From Prochlorococcus marinus str. MIT 9211 (lineage in GTDB: Bacteria > Cyanobacteriota > Cyanobacteriia > PCC-6307 > Cyanobiaceae): a DNA stretch of 64,000 nt. The position numbers were made by a program, and so were the translations under genes. Location of the stretch: contig NC_009976.1 of assembly GCF_000018585.1 (NCBI RefSeq), positions 1,293,841-1,357,840 on the forward strand, written 5' to 3'. Under the pieces are notes generated by a model. It ran no database searches, had not been told where the DNA came from, and worked only from the letters and a program-made list of their open reading frames with translations. How positions within the stretch are numbered: position 1 is the first letter of the stretch; every line of letters begins with the position of its first letter. Positions 35,389 to 44,466 of the stretch are shown here, one piece after another.

Positions 35389-35592
35389 ATGCGAAGTATT
35401 TCACTCATTATCTTTCTTATGGGAATATCTCTTCAGACTTTAGCTCACGAACCTAGCGGGAGTTCTGAAAAGATTGATTTTTCAGCAATAAAAAAAACGA
35501 AACTTGAACGTCTAGATAAAATGAGAACATGTATTTCCACTTCCACTAATCTTGAACAGCTTCGTGCTTGTAAAAGGAAACGAAAGAATTAA
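35389..35592 (+). CDS. Small secreted protein, 67 aa
   Basis: Signal peptide (I-S-L-I-I-F-L-M-G-I-S-L, cleavage near T-L-A-H). The mature part of about 48 residues is basic with two Cys (about 47 and 60) and ends K-R-K-R-K-N. No family recognised. Confidence 0.6.
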   Translation: MRSISLIIFLMGISLQTLAHEPSGSSEKIDFSAIKKTKLERLDKMRTCISTSTNLEQLRACKRKRKN

Positions 35593-35646
35593 ATAATGAA
35601 AAATGCATACCTCAAAATTCCATAAGATTTTTAGACGGTCGATAAG

Positions 35647-35700
35647 CCTCTAATCTGGACAGAACTTATTTAATATGGCTACAAGTTAGAGGTTATTTTT
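35647..35700 (+). terminator. Possible terminator
   Basis: CCTCTAA / TTAGAGG arms with a long loop (about 32 bases), followed by TTATTTTT. It is in the right place for the 67-aa gene but weak because of the loop length. Confidence 0.35.
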
Positions 35701-35845
35701 AGAAAAGAATTAAAGAAGTAATTACTCCCTTACCATTAAAATCTATGCTTAGATAGTCAATAGGATTAAATAAATGAGATCGAAAAATTATCCAAACTTT
35801 ATTCAAACGATCTTTTTTCAAAGAACTTATTAAAAGCATATTGTT

Positions 35846-36241
35846 ATGAGGATATTACAATGGTCAGAATTTAATTCTTGTATTAAGAGCATTAGCAATT
35901 CTTGTATGGACAATCAGTTCTCTGGAGTATATGGCTTCCCTAGAGGTGGACTTTGTCTAGCAGTTGCACTCAGCCATTCAATGAATATTCCCTTATTAAA
36001 AGAAATGCAACCTGGTTGCCTTGTTGTTGATGATGTATATGAAACAGGGAAAACTCTTAATCGAGCGCTAACAATACCCAATACAACTACTTTTGTTTGG
36101 CACAGTAAGGTCCAGCCGACATGGTGGAATGCTGTAGAGCTCTCTCATGCAGATGAATGGCTTGTTTTCCCATGGGAAAACAAGGACCAGGCTGAGGCAG
36201 ATATGAAGGCTTATAAAATATCGAGAGGCTTAGCTTTATGA
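35846..36241 (+). CDS. Phosphoribosyltransferase-like protein
   Basis: A 131-aa protein with a type I PRTase fold. Y-G-F-P-R-G-G-L-C-L-A is near residue 29, and the PRPP loop is C-L-V-V-D-D-V-Y-E-T-G-K-T-L (about 58-72). Shorter than apt/hpt enzymes. Its stop overlaps the start of a nucleoside 2-deoxyribosyltransferase gene (ATGA), which suggests joint nucleobase or nucleotide salvage, though the base is unknown. Confidence 0.82.
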   Translation: MRILQWSEFNSCIKSISNSCMDNQFSGVYGFPRGGLCLAVALSHSMNIPLLKEMQPGCLVVDDVYETGKTLNRALTIPNTTTFVWHSKVQPTWWNAVELSHADEWLVFPWENKDQAEADMKAYKISRGLAL

Positions 36242-36705
36242 CAAAAAAAACAATCTACTTGGCTTCTCCTTATGGATTTTCCAATCAATGGAGAACAAAG
36301 CTTCTCCCAGAGTTTGTATCTAATCTCAAAAAATTAGGTGCTGAGGTCTGGGAACCCTTTGCACGAAATAATCAAATTGATTTTACTCAACCTGGCTGGG
36401 CATACAAAGTAGCCATGGCGGATCTTCAAGATGTCAAAGAATCAGATGCCATTTTTGCCATCGTTAATGGGACCCCTCCTGATGAAGGTGTAATGGTTGA
36501 ACTCGGTGCAGCAATTGCTTTAGGCAAACCAACTTTTCTATTCCGTGATGACTTTAGAAAATGCACAGACTCAGAAGATTACCCATTAAATTTGATGCTT
36601 TTTTCTGGTTTGCCACCCGAGGACTGGCAAAATTCATTCTATACATCTATTGATGAGATCACGAATCCTGACAAAGCATTATTCAAATGGTTGAAGGATT
36701 CTTAA
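36238..36705 (+). CDS. Nucleoside 2-deoxyribosyltransferase family protein
   Basis: A 155-aa protein of the NDT/DNPH1-like fold. N-terminal I-Y-L-A-S-P-Y-G-F, central D-L-Q-D-V-K-E-S-D-A-I-F-A-I-V, and the catalytic/substrate segment P-P-D-E-G-V-M-V-E-L-G-A-A-I-A-L-G-K with the conserved Glu. Family members cleave or transfer deoxyribose between nucleobases. It is translationally coupled (4-bp overlap) to the PRTase-like gene. Confidence 0.9.
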   Translation: MTKKTIYLASPYGFSNQWRTKLLPEFVSNLKKLGAEVWEPFARNNQIDFTQPGWAYKVAMADLQDVKESDAIFAIVNGTPPDEGVMVELGAAIALGKPTFLFRDDFRKCTDSEDYPLNLMLFSGLPPEDWQNSFYTSIDEITNPDKALFKWLKDS

Positions 36706-36743
36706 CCAATCTTTAACCATATTAAAAAGGACATAAAATCCCT

Positions 36744-36887
36744 TTACTTAGTTTCATCTTTTGGATAAAAACTCCAAAGAATTATTCCTATAGCAATTGC
36801 GATTGCGGTCAAACCAGTCCATCCCCAGAATTTATTTTGAGTAAATAAATTAGTCAGCATTGATTGTTCTTGATATCCAGCCTCCAT
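36744..36887 (-). CDS. Small single-pass membrane protein, 47 aa
   Basis: I prefer the ATG at 36887 (another lies at 36860). The C-terminal half is one helix (L-T-A-I-A-I-A-I-G-I-I-L-W) with a short K-D-E-T-K tail. No family recognised. Confidence 0.45.
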   Translation of the reverse strand: MEAGYQEQSMLTNLFTQNKFWGWTGLTAIAIAIGIILWSFYPKDETK

Positions 36888-37047
36888 TTGGTTTTGATAA
36901 GTATCAAGTACTAGAAAAATTAAATGATGCATCAACAATAAAGTCCAAGCATTTTCTTACAGAGATAACTGCAATAACAGCAGTTAATAAGTGTGCCAGC
37001 CTTGTTCGCTGAAAAAAAGTGGGTGGTGTAATGAAATGGCTCGGCAT

Positions 37048-37151
37048 AAAAAAGGGGAACGTATTTTGATGTCCCCCTTTGAGTCCAGCTCTTATTTGTA
37101 CACCAACGAGCTTGGACTCCTGTTTCTTTTCTAGCCAGCCAAGAAAAATAT
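37048..37151 (-). ncRNA. Candidate small RNA, copy A (about 104 nt)
   Basis: A TATACT -10-like box lies at 37158-37163 on the minus strand. It is followed by a hairpin (GAGTCC / GGACTC arms, 37081-37119) and a rho-independent terminator (37048-37080: 10-bp stem with one G-T, then six T). The whole arrangement recurs at 57992-58095. The size resembles cyanobacterial Yfr RNAs, but I cannot assign it to a named one. Confidence 0.78.
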
Positions 37152-37386
37152 ACCAAGAGTATAAACACCTCCTTTTTTGTAATTCGAGAGTGCACTAATA
37201 CAATTAGAGAATCGATAGTTTCTTCTAACTCATTGATTCCTATCGAGGAAGGTCGTTGAAAACGATGCATCACAATGCTCCAACTACTAACTAATGAAAG
37301 ATTCCGTTCGGGGGGATCAATAGCTCTAGGCCAAAAGACCTTCTAATAAAAAGTTTTCGAACTTGTAATCACTAGAAGTAAGCATT

Positions 37387-37782
37387 TCATTTCTTCATTG
37401 AACTGTTTAATAGATCATGAATATTCGGCCAAGCATCTAGCAATTCCTTCAGAGCTCTTCTGTTGGGGATGTACATGATGCAAGAGAATGCACTAATAAG
37501 GTACCAAAAGAACCACCAACGACTTATGGCATAAACAGAAACAAATGAGAAGAGGAAACTACCTAAGAATAAAATGAATAAGGATCGGTTAAGAATTTCA
37601 AGTGGCGATTTCCTTAGTCGCCTCATAGGTTTCTTCTCAGATATTTTTTTTGCTTCTTCCACTATCTCGTCGTTTATTATTTTGGCCTCTTCCTTCTCCA
37701 AAGCATCATTCGCCTTGACGAACTCTGATAGTTGTTCCTCTGTGTAATTTGTCAAAGGATCAAAGCCTCCTTTAGAAGTCAT
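37387..37782 (-). CDS. Two-helix membrane protein, 131 aa
   Basis: A long acidic/basic N-terminal cytoplasmic helix (E-E-A-K-I-I-N-D-E-I-V-E-E-A-K-K) is followed by two membrane segments (about 68-90 and 94-112). I prefer ATG 37782 over the one at 37797. No family recognised. Confidence 0.6.
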   Translation of the reverse strand: MTSKGGFDPLTNYTEEQLSEFVKANDALEKEEAKIINDEIVEEAKKISEKKPMRRLRKSPLEILNRSLFILFLGSFLFSFVSVYAISRWWFFWYLISAFSCIMYIPNRRALKELLDAWPNIHDLLNSSMKK

Positions 37783-37888
37783 ACATTTTGAATTCACTTA
37801 GCAAGCCTGCAGAGCTACTCCCTCCATTCCAGAATATCTACTACAGAGCTTCTGAGAACAGCTAGCTTTACTTTAATGAGATTAAAGC

Positions 37889-38083
37889 ATGACCATGATT
37901 ACAGGATTCTTTTTTTTATTATTCAAGCCAATGTTGTTCCTGATCCTGAAAAAGCTTTTCAAGAAACAAATGAAAGCTTGGATCGTTTCAGCTCTGGAAT
38001 GGTTAGCCCTTCAAACAGATAACGATATTGATGATGCAATAGTAAAAAGGGTAAAAGGAGCAATGCAATTAGGAGTCGTGTGA
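37889..38083 (+). CDS. Small membrane-associated protein, 64 aa
   Basis: An N-terminal hydrophobic helix (F-F-F-L-L-F-K-P-M-L-F-L-I-L-K-K) is followed by a polar helix with a Lys-rich end. ATG at 37889. No family recognised. Confidence 0.5.
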   Translation: MTMITGFFFLLFKPMLFLILKKLFKKQMKAWIVSALEWLALQTDNDIDDAIVKRVKGAMQLGVV

Positions 38084-38421
38084 ATATAAAAGCTCACCTT
38101 TGTATCTAAACAAGCCAGAGTTCATCTAACAAAGAGTCCTGAGATTAAGGCTTTACTCAAGAAGGCCAGGAACTACTCCAACCAAAAAACCAACTTTTTG
38201 TATATACTTTTTGTATCTAAGCCATCCTTCTTGTGCTAGCAATACTGAAAGATGTCATTAAAAAAAAACAGATTAATATAGTTCTTTACGCCAGCGCTGC
38301 TTTTTTCTAACATGGAAGAAATAGAGATAGAAATGACTAACCCTAACAATCCTCTTGAAGGATCTAAACTTCACTTCAGCAGCAGAGTACCACTCTGAAT
38401 ACTTAATTAAAACTAATATTC
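38084..38421. other. 338-bp gap upstream of the sugar island
   Basis: It contains a 28-codon frame (38312-38398) without other support. It probably holds the promoter of the island. Confidence 0.35.
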
Positions 38422-39789
38422 ATGGTATTTTATTCTTATCCTCGTCCAGTAGAAAAAGAAAAATTTAAACGTAAAGAGTCTCTTGAAACCCTGTATGGAT
38501 TGCCTCAAGAAGTTAAGTTTTGCCGTTCATGTGTAATAAGCAATCAAAGGCCTTCGAGCACAATTGAATTTAAAAATGATGGGAAAGATTCAAAACAAGT
38601 AATTAATCTAGATGAAATGGGTATATGCGATGCTTGCAGAGTCAAGGAAAAAAAATCATCTATAGATTGGGAATCAAGAGAACAAGAATTGAGACAACTT
38701 TGTGATAAATACAGGAGAAATGATGGTACTTATGACTGCTTAGTGCCAGGCAGTGGTGGTAAGGATAGTTTCATCCAAGCACATCTTTTAAAATATAAAT
38801 ATGGAATGCATCCATTAACATGTACATGGGCACCACATATATATACTAATTGGGGTTGGGAGAATCATAATGCCTGGATTCATGCAGGTTTTGATAATAT
38901 TTTATTTACTCCTAATGGACTTGTTCATAGATTAATAACACGACTAGCAGTAGAAAATTTATTGCACCCTTTCCAACCTTTTATTCTTGGGCAGAAAAAT
39001 TTAGCTCCAAAAATTGCTGACTTATATGACATACCTTTAATTTTCTATGGTGAGAATGAAGCTGAATATGGCAATCCAAAGGTTGATATGGAATCCGCTC
39101 AACGTAGTTGGGATTATTTTAGTGCTTCAGATGAGAATGATATTTTTATTGGTGGTGCATCACTTAGTGAGCTACGTGAGTTAGGACTAGAAGAAATTGA
39201 TTGGAAGCCTTATATGCCTATTAACCCAGACAAGATTAAAAATAAGAATATAGAAGTTCACTATTTAGGTTACTATGAGAAATGGCACCCACAAAATGCC
39301 TATTATTATGCAATTGAGCATGGTGGATTCCAAAGTTCACCAGAAAGAACTGTTGGAACTTACAGTACTTATAATTCTATAGATGATAAGATTGATGATT
39401 TTCATTACCATACAACTTGGATTAAATTTGGTATAGGTAGAGCTAGTTATGACGCATCTCAAGAAGTAAGGTCGGGAGATTTAATGAGGGAAGAAGGAAT
39501 AGCTCTAGTCAAAAAGTATGATGGCGAATTTCCTGAAAGATGGTCTGAAGAGATTTTCAACTACTTAAGTCTTCCAACAAAAGATTTTCCAAGTTCAGCA
39601 AAGATGTTCGAACAACCATTATTTAATAAGGAATATTATAATTTATTATGTGATAATTTTAGATCACCTCATCTTTGGTTATGGGACGATCAAAAAGGTT
39701 GGCAAATGAGGAAGACAATATTCACAGAAGAGCAGAAAATTGGGAGCAAGGTAGCTCAACATTGGGAAGGGAATGAGAAGAGGGGGTAA
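38422..39789 (+). CDS. N-acetyl sugar amidotransferase (WbpG-like)
   Basis: A 455-aa enzyme. A zinc ribbon is formed by C-R-S-C (34, 37) and C-D-A-C (69, 72). The PP-loop ATP site is S-G-G-K-D-S (111-116). Conserved H-P-L-T-C-T-W-x-P and Y-G-E-N-E-A-E-Y-G segments match the N-acetyl-sugar amidotransferase family (TIGR03573), which activates an acetamido group with ATP and converts it to acetamidino with ammonia. Ammonia would come from the HisF-HisH fusion 10 bp downstream. A paralogue lies at 44467. Confidence 0.92.
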   Translation: MVFYSYPRPVEKEKFKRKESLETLYGLPQEVKFCRSCVISNQRPSSTIEFKNDGKDSKQVINLDEMGICDACRVKEKKSSIDWESREQELRQLCDKYRRNDGTYDCLVPGSGGKDSFIQAHLLKYKYGMHPLTCTWAPHIYTNWGWENHNAWIHAGFDNILFTPNGLVHRLITRLAVENLLHPFQPFILGQKNLAPKIADLYDIPLIFYGENEAEYGNPKVDMESAQRSWDYFSASDENDIFIGGASLSELRELGLEEIDWKPYMPINPDKIKNKNIEVHYLGYYEKWHPQNAYYYAIEHGGFQSSPERTVGTYSTYNSIDDKIDDFHYHTTWIKFGIGRASYDASQEVRSGDLMREEGIALVKKYDGEFPERWSEEIFNYLSLPTKDFPSSAKMFEQPLFNKEYYNLLCDNFRSPHLWLWDDQKGWQMRKTIFTEEQKIGSKVAQHWEGNEKRG

Positions 39790-39798
39790 TTATTTATT

Positions 39799-41238
39799 AT
39801 GTCATTATGCAAAAGAGTGATCGCTAGACTTGATGTTAAAGGAACAAGGTTAATTAAAGGCATCAGATTCGAAGGCTTGAGAGTAATGGGGGATTCTCGT
39901 GAAGCAGCTATTAATTATTTCAATTCAGGTGTAGACGAGATTTTGTATATAGATTCAGTTGCAAGCTTATATGGTAGAAACAGCCTGACAGAAATTCTAA
40001 AAAGTACGGCTAAAAGTATTTTTATTCCAATTACTGCAGGAGGAGGTGTTCGTAATATAGAAGATGCAGCCAGACTATTAGCCGCTGGTGCAGATAAGAT
40101 CGCAGTAAATACTGCATGCATTCAAAACCCAAAACTGATTAATCAATTAGCCAAGGAGTTTGGCTCTCAGTGTATTGTGGTTTCTATACAAGCAAGAGCA
40201 AAGCCTTCTTCCCAAGAATGGGAATGTATGACAGAAGCTGGAAGAGAAAGAAGTGATGTCTCTGTAATTGATTGGATACAAAAAGTACAAGAGCTAGGTG
40301 CTGGTGAAATATTACTTACATCAGTTGACCAAGATGGAACTTGCAAAGGGCCAGATAAGAAACTTATTAATGCTGCTGCCGATGTTGCAGAAGTACCTTT
40401 AATAGTTGGAGGAGGAATATCAACTGTTGAAGAGATAGAAGATTCTTTTAGAAAAACAATTATTACCGGTGTAAGTTTAGCTGCTTCATTACACCATAGG
40501 AAAATAGAGGTAAAAGAAATAAAAAGTCGTTTATTGTCTTCTGATTTTAATATTAGGATTCCTGCTTCAATTAAAAGAGAAGAATTAAAAGAAAAGCTTA
40601 GTGATATCAATGTAGGAATTATCGATTATGGTATGGGTAATCAACAAAGTCTGATAAATGCATTCACCGAAATAGGTCTTAGCACTTGTTTGACTTCTTC
40701 CGTTGAAAAATTAACTAAAACAGATTTACTAGCACTTCCAGGGGTTGGCTCATTCCCAAAAGGTATGGAGATGCTAAAAGAACTAGATCTTATTGATTTC
40801 TTAAAAGATAGAGCAGAGAAAGATCATCCACTAATTGGTATTTGCTTGGGTATGCAAATGTTATTTGAAAGTGGTAATGAATTCAAACATACTAAAGGTC
40901 TTGGCTTAATTGAAGGTGAGGTTGAAATGCTATCAGTTAGTCTGAAACCAGATACTATAAATGTATTACCTCATGTTGGATGGAATAAGATTTATAAACA
41001 TAATGAGGCTGAAAATAGCTGTGAAAAGTCATTCAATCAATACTTCGTTCATAGCTATGCTGCTATAGATGTACCAAAAGAGTATATAACTTATGAATGT
41101 AATTATGCTGGAAATGACTTTATAGCTGCCGTAAACAAAAATTGCATAAGTGGTTTTCAGTTTCACCCCGAACGTAGTGGAAGAGCTGGACTTAATCTTT
41201 TGGCAGATGAAGTTTTAAGGTTGGTAAGAAGTCAATGA
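39799..41238 (+). CDS. HisF-HisH fusion, glutamine-dependent ammonia donor
   Basis: A 479-aa fusion. Residues about 1-255 form a HisF-type barrel (A-R-L-D-V-K-G; Asp12 equals the conserved Asp11). Residues about 270-479 form a HisH-type class I glutaminase: V-G-I-I-D-Y-G-M-G-N, G-I-C-L-G-M-Q (nucleophile Cys349) and F-H-P-E-R-S (His456, Glu458). The second HisF catalytic Asp (Asp130 in T. maritima) is Gln131 (V-S-I-Q-A-R), so histidine biosynthesis is unlikely. It more likely feeds ammonia to the neighbouring amidotransferases, as HisH2/HisF2 do for WbpG. Domain order is opposite to eukaryotic HIS7. Confidence 0.92.
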   Translation: MSLCKRVIARLDVKGTRLIKGIRFEGLRVMGDSREAAINYFNSGVDEILYIDSVASLYGRNSLTEILKSTAKSIFIPITAGGGVRNIEDAARLLAAGADKIAVNTACIQNPKLINQLAKEFGSQCIVVSIQARAKPSSQEWECMTEAGRERSDVSVIDWIQKVQELGAGEILLTSVDQDGTCKGPDKKLINAAADVAEVPLIVGGGISTVEEIEDSFRKTIITGVSLAASLHHRKIEVKEIKSRLLSSDFNIRIPASIKREELKEKLSDINVGIIDYGMGNQQSLINAFTEIGLSTCLTSSVEKLTKTDLLALPGVGSFPKGMEMLKELDLIDFLKDRAEKDHPLIGICLGMQMLFESGNEFKHTKGLGLIEGEVEMLSVSLKPDTINVLPHVGWNKIYKHNEAENSCEKSFNQYFVHSYAAIDVPKEYITYECNYAGNDFIAAVNKNCISGFQFHPERSGRAGLNLLADEVLRLVRSQ

Positions 41239-41323
41239 TAATTCTAGTAAAATGTTCCATTGTTAAAACATTAAAACATTTATATTAAATCGTTGTATTA
41301 TGAATCAAGAATGAACTAGGGTT

Positions 41324-42535
41324 ATGAATTGGAATAAGATTAATAGTGTAATTGGATCAAGACCAATATATCTTTATGGTCGATCCGAAGATTGGGTTCA
41401 TAAAGCTATCTCTAAATTAGAGAAAAAACCAGTTGCTATTATTGATAGAGACAGTGCATACATTAATACTATATATCTTGGTGTAAGAGTTGCACCTTTT
41501 GCAGATCTTCAAATTCCGAAAGATGCTTTTATTATTATAACGGCAGGAGACTATGAGGGTATTGTTCAATTTCTTGAAGATAATAATTTCCATGAGAACT
41601 CCCATTATGTGATATCTCCAGATTTCTCTAGCTATACAGATCTTACTTCCCTTAGAGACTATAGTTCTGAAGTTCTATTTACCTGCTCTGACTACAATGA
41701 CCTTAAACGAGCCAGGTCCAGCAGAAAAGGAGGAGGTTTATATAAGTTAAAGACACCTGAAGGAACTTTCTCTAGAATTTCCAAAGGTTCTTACAGACAA
41801 ATTGCTAAATATTCAAAAGGATATTTAACTGTAGACTATGTAGACAAAAAAGTAATTCATCTATCAAATGAACTAAGTATTCAAAATGAATACAAATTAC
41901 CTTATCCTAATTCATGTGGTATATGTATAGATGAAGAAAGTAATAGAGTTTATATAGCAAACGCAGGAAAAGATTTAATAGAAATATATTCTCTGGATAG
42001 CTTTAATAAAGTTAATGAAGTAAAGGTATTAAGTGTAGACGGTCTTAGTAAAGCTGGTGGACACCACCTTAATGATTTAGCTTTTCACAATGGCATACTT
42101 TACTATTCATACTTTTCAAAAATGGGAATGTGGAAAATGGGTCTCTTAGACGGAGGTTTATCCTGCACTGATACTAAATCATTGGAATCAGCAACTGAAA
42201 TGAAAATTACTTCAGAATTGATTTCCAATCTAAGCAAACCTCATTCGCCCTTTATAAACAATACTTCTATTCGCATTCTAGATTCAATGACTGGAAAATT
42301 TATTCAAGGTAATGACTCTATTATTGCTAAATTCCCAGGTTTTATTAGGGGAATTGATCAAAATAATGACTATACATTTATAGGGATGAGCGAAGATATG
42401 TATGTAGCAGAACGAACTACAGATAATTCAACCATGTTAAACTCAGGAATATATATACTTAATGAAGCAATAAATGCTTTCAGATTCTATGGAACACAAG
42501 GAATTATGAATATTCACTCTATATTAATACTATAA
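41324..42535 (+). CDS. DUF4915-like protein with N-terminal Rossmann-like domain
   Basis: A 403-aa protein. Residues about 12-100 (P-I-Y-L-Y-G-R-S-E, A-I-I-D-R-D) look like a small Rossmann/PglD-N-type domain. From about 130, L-F-T-C-S-D-Y-N, G-G-H-H-L-N-D-L-A-F, L-S-K-P-H-S-P-F and F-P-G-F-I-R-G-I match the DUF4915/TIGR03032 family, a beta-propeller found near glycan genes. The usual W of the third motif is replaced. Probable role in glycan modification or recognition; unproven. Confidence 0.72.
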   Translation: MNWNKINSVIGSRPIYLYGRSEDWVHKAISKLEKKPVAIIDRDSAYINTIYLGVRVAPFADLQIPKDAFIIITAGDYEGIVQFLEDNNFHENSHYVISPDFSSYTDLTSLRDYSSEVLFTCSDYNDLKRARSSRKGGGLYKLKTPEGTFSRISKGSYRQIAKYSKGYLTVDYVDKKVIHLSNELSIQNEYKLPYPNSCGICIDEESNRVYIANAGKDLIEIYSLDSFNKVNEVKVLSVDGLSKAGGHHLNDLAFHNGILYYSYFSKMGMWKMGLLDGGLSCTDTKSLESATEMKITSELISNLSKPHSPFINNTSIRILDSMTGKFIQGNDSIIAKFPGFIRGIDQNNDYTFIGMSEDMYVAERTTDNSTMLNSGIYILNEAINAFRFYGTQGIMNIHSILIL

Positions 42536-42574
42536 GTCATTCATAAATCTAATTACTAAACTTTCTAGCAACTA

Positions 42575-44365
42575 ATGAACATAAAAAAGTATAGTAAAAG
42601 GGTACATACATGTTTTTCATTCAATTACTGTATAGACTTACTAAGGTCGCAATTAACTCCAAAGAAATTAATCAAGCATAAAGGGCTTTCCTATATAACA
42701 TTCTCCGATAAAATCTTACCTCAAGGAACTACTAAGTTTATTGATAGAATTATGTATAGAGCTTTTGCTTCATATTTTGTAGAAGTAGCGATTAGGTATA
42801 AAAAGAAATACAGTTCAATTATATATACATGGAAAGAATATTACACAATTCCATACAAGGAGAATGTAGAGTTTAATGCTAGACTTCTTTGCAGCATTAT
42901 CGATTTCTCTTCAAGTAAAGATAATAATGAAATAAAGAGTAGTGAATTGTTTTGTCAGTCAACTGGCAACAAAATAGTTGATGAACTTATCAAAAGGAAA
43001 GCATTAAGGGAGAAGAATATAAAAATAACTTTTCAACAATTTGCTATTAATTTTCCTAGGGACAAAAGAATGTGTTACTACCGACAGAATATATATTGGA
43101 TTAAATGCCTTGGGCGTCTGAGAGATATTATATCTTTCCCTAAGATTTTTTCGAGTCTACCAACTCCCAACCATATAGCCTTGATTACTCATCCAAGGAA
43201 TAGTAACTATGAAGCATATCAATACCTGCCTACCCAAATAAGCAATGAATATAATACTTTTTATTATAGTCATAAGAATATTTCTAAATATGGAGCTAAT
43301 AATTTTGGAAATATTAAAACGAGTTTTAAAAGAGCTTTTGATGTAATGCTTGCAAGTGTTTTAACCAGAAATAAACATCCTATTTTATTATCAGATTTCT
43401 TTGTCTCGTTAATTTCAGAGCTATATATTCTTAGTGTACGACGAACAATCAAGAAATATAGAGTAAAAGGTATCTTCGTTTCATACCACTGTAGGCATTT
43501 AGAAAAACTTCTTTTCTTAGCATTCAGGAAAGAAGCCGTAGTTTCTATTTTCTGTGATTACTCCTTCGGCTATCCATGGAAACAATCATCCATTCTAAAA
43601 TGGCATAGTGACTGCACTCAATATCCTGATTACATTTTGTCTTCTGGTCTTATTCCTTCAGAGCGTTATAGAAGAGCTGCAAAAAGAGAAAAAGGAGGCT
43701 TAATTCCAGTAAATATATCGACAACCTGTCCTCAAGTAATTCATTCACTAAACAAACAAAAGAAAAGTATTCAGCATGTTAAATCTATAAAGTCTTCTTT
43801 ATCAAACCCTCTTGTAATTTCTATTTTTGACAATATTTATGGAGAAGATACGTTTTGCATTGAAGAGCATGCTATGCAATTATTAAATATAATTGATAGC
43901 TATTCAAGCACTTCCCTAATTATTAGTAATACGAAACGGCATAGCAGCACCCTAGATACATTAATAAGAGAATTTGATTTAAATGTACTTAATACAATGC
44001 ACGGTGACCTAAGCCTAAATGCCTGCTCCGACATAATAATTTCAATTGGGTTTCAAGGTGCAGCGCTTAAAGCATCAGCTGCATTTAATATCCCTATTAT
44101 TTTCTTAGTTGATGGTTCTTTCAATTACCAGGAATGTAATTTTTCATTTTCTCAAATAAAAAATGATGATATATCGTTCACTTTAGATCAGCTTTGTCTT
44201 ACGCCTTCTCAAATAAGTAATTTACTTCAACAGCTTAAAAATAATACCAATAGTCTTGAAAACTTTGCTCTAGCATCAGAAAAGCTAATAAATCTTTTCC
44301 AGTTGAAACCGCATGATTTTAATTTATTAGATAAAATAACTAATATTATGAAGATTAGAAAATAA
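42575..44365 (+). CDS. Putative glycosyltransferase-like surface-carbohydrate protein
   Basis: A 596-aa protein with little recognisable sequence. The C-terminal part (A-C-S-D-I-I-I-S-I-G-F-Q-G-A-A-L-K-A, then I-P-I-I-F-L-V-D-G) has the ending typical of GT-B fold glycosyl or glycerol-phosphate transferases. The N-terminal half has basic, Tyr-rich segments and no signal peptide. The neighbours (sugar amidotransferases) support a glycan role. Assignment is by fold pattern only. Confidence 0.55.
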   Translation: MNIKKYSKRVHTCFSFNYCIDLLRSQLTPKKLIKHKGLSYITFSDKILPQGTTKFIDRIMYRAFASYFVEVAIRYKKKYSSIIYTWKEYYTIPYKENVEFNARLLCSIIDFSSSKDNNEIKSSELFCQSTGNKIVDELIKRKALREKNIKITFQQFAINFPRDKRMCYYRQNIYWIKCLGRLRDIISFPKIFSSLPTPNHIALITHPRNSNYEAYQYLPTQISNEYNTFYYSHKNISKYGANNFGNIKTSFKRAFDVMLASVLTRNKHPILLSDFFVSLISELYILSVRRTIKKYRVKGIFVSYHCRHLEKLLFLAFRKEAVVSIFCDYSFGYPWKQSSILKWHSDCTQYPDYILSSGLIPSERYRRAAKREKGGLIPVNISTTCPQVIHSLNKQKKSIQHVKSIKSSLSNPLVISIFDNIYGEDTFCIEEHAMQLLNIIDSYSSTSLIISNTKRHSSTLDTLIREFDLNVLNTMHGDLSLNACSDIIISIGFQGAALKASAAFNIPIIFLVDGSFNYQECNFSFSQIKNDDISFTLDQLCLTPSQISNLLQQLKNNTNSLENFALASEKLINLFQLKPHDFNLLDKITNIMKIRK

Positions 44366-44466
44366 ATATACACATTTTTCAATCATTATAATTGCTAATT
44401 TGTTAAGGCATTGCTGCTTCCTTAGCAGTTTAGGCATGTGTTATAATATGTTTAAATCATAAGGCC

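Noticed and set aside
36932..37273. 113-aa minus-strand ORF
   Set aside because: It covers the small RNA candidate, including its terminator, and its composition is not protein-like.
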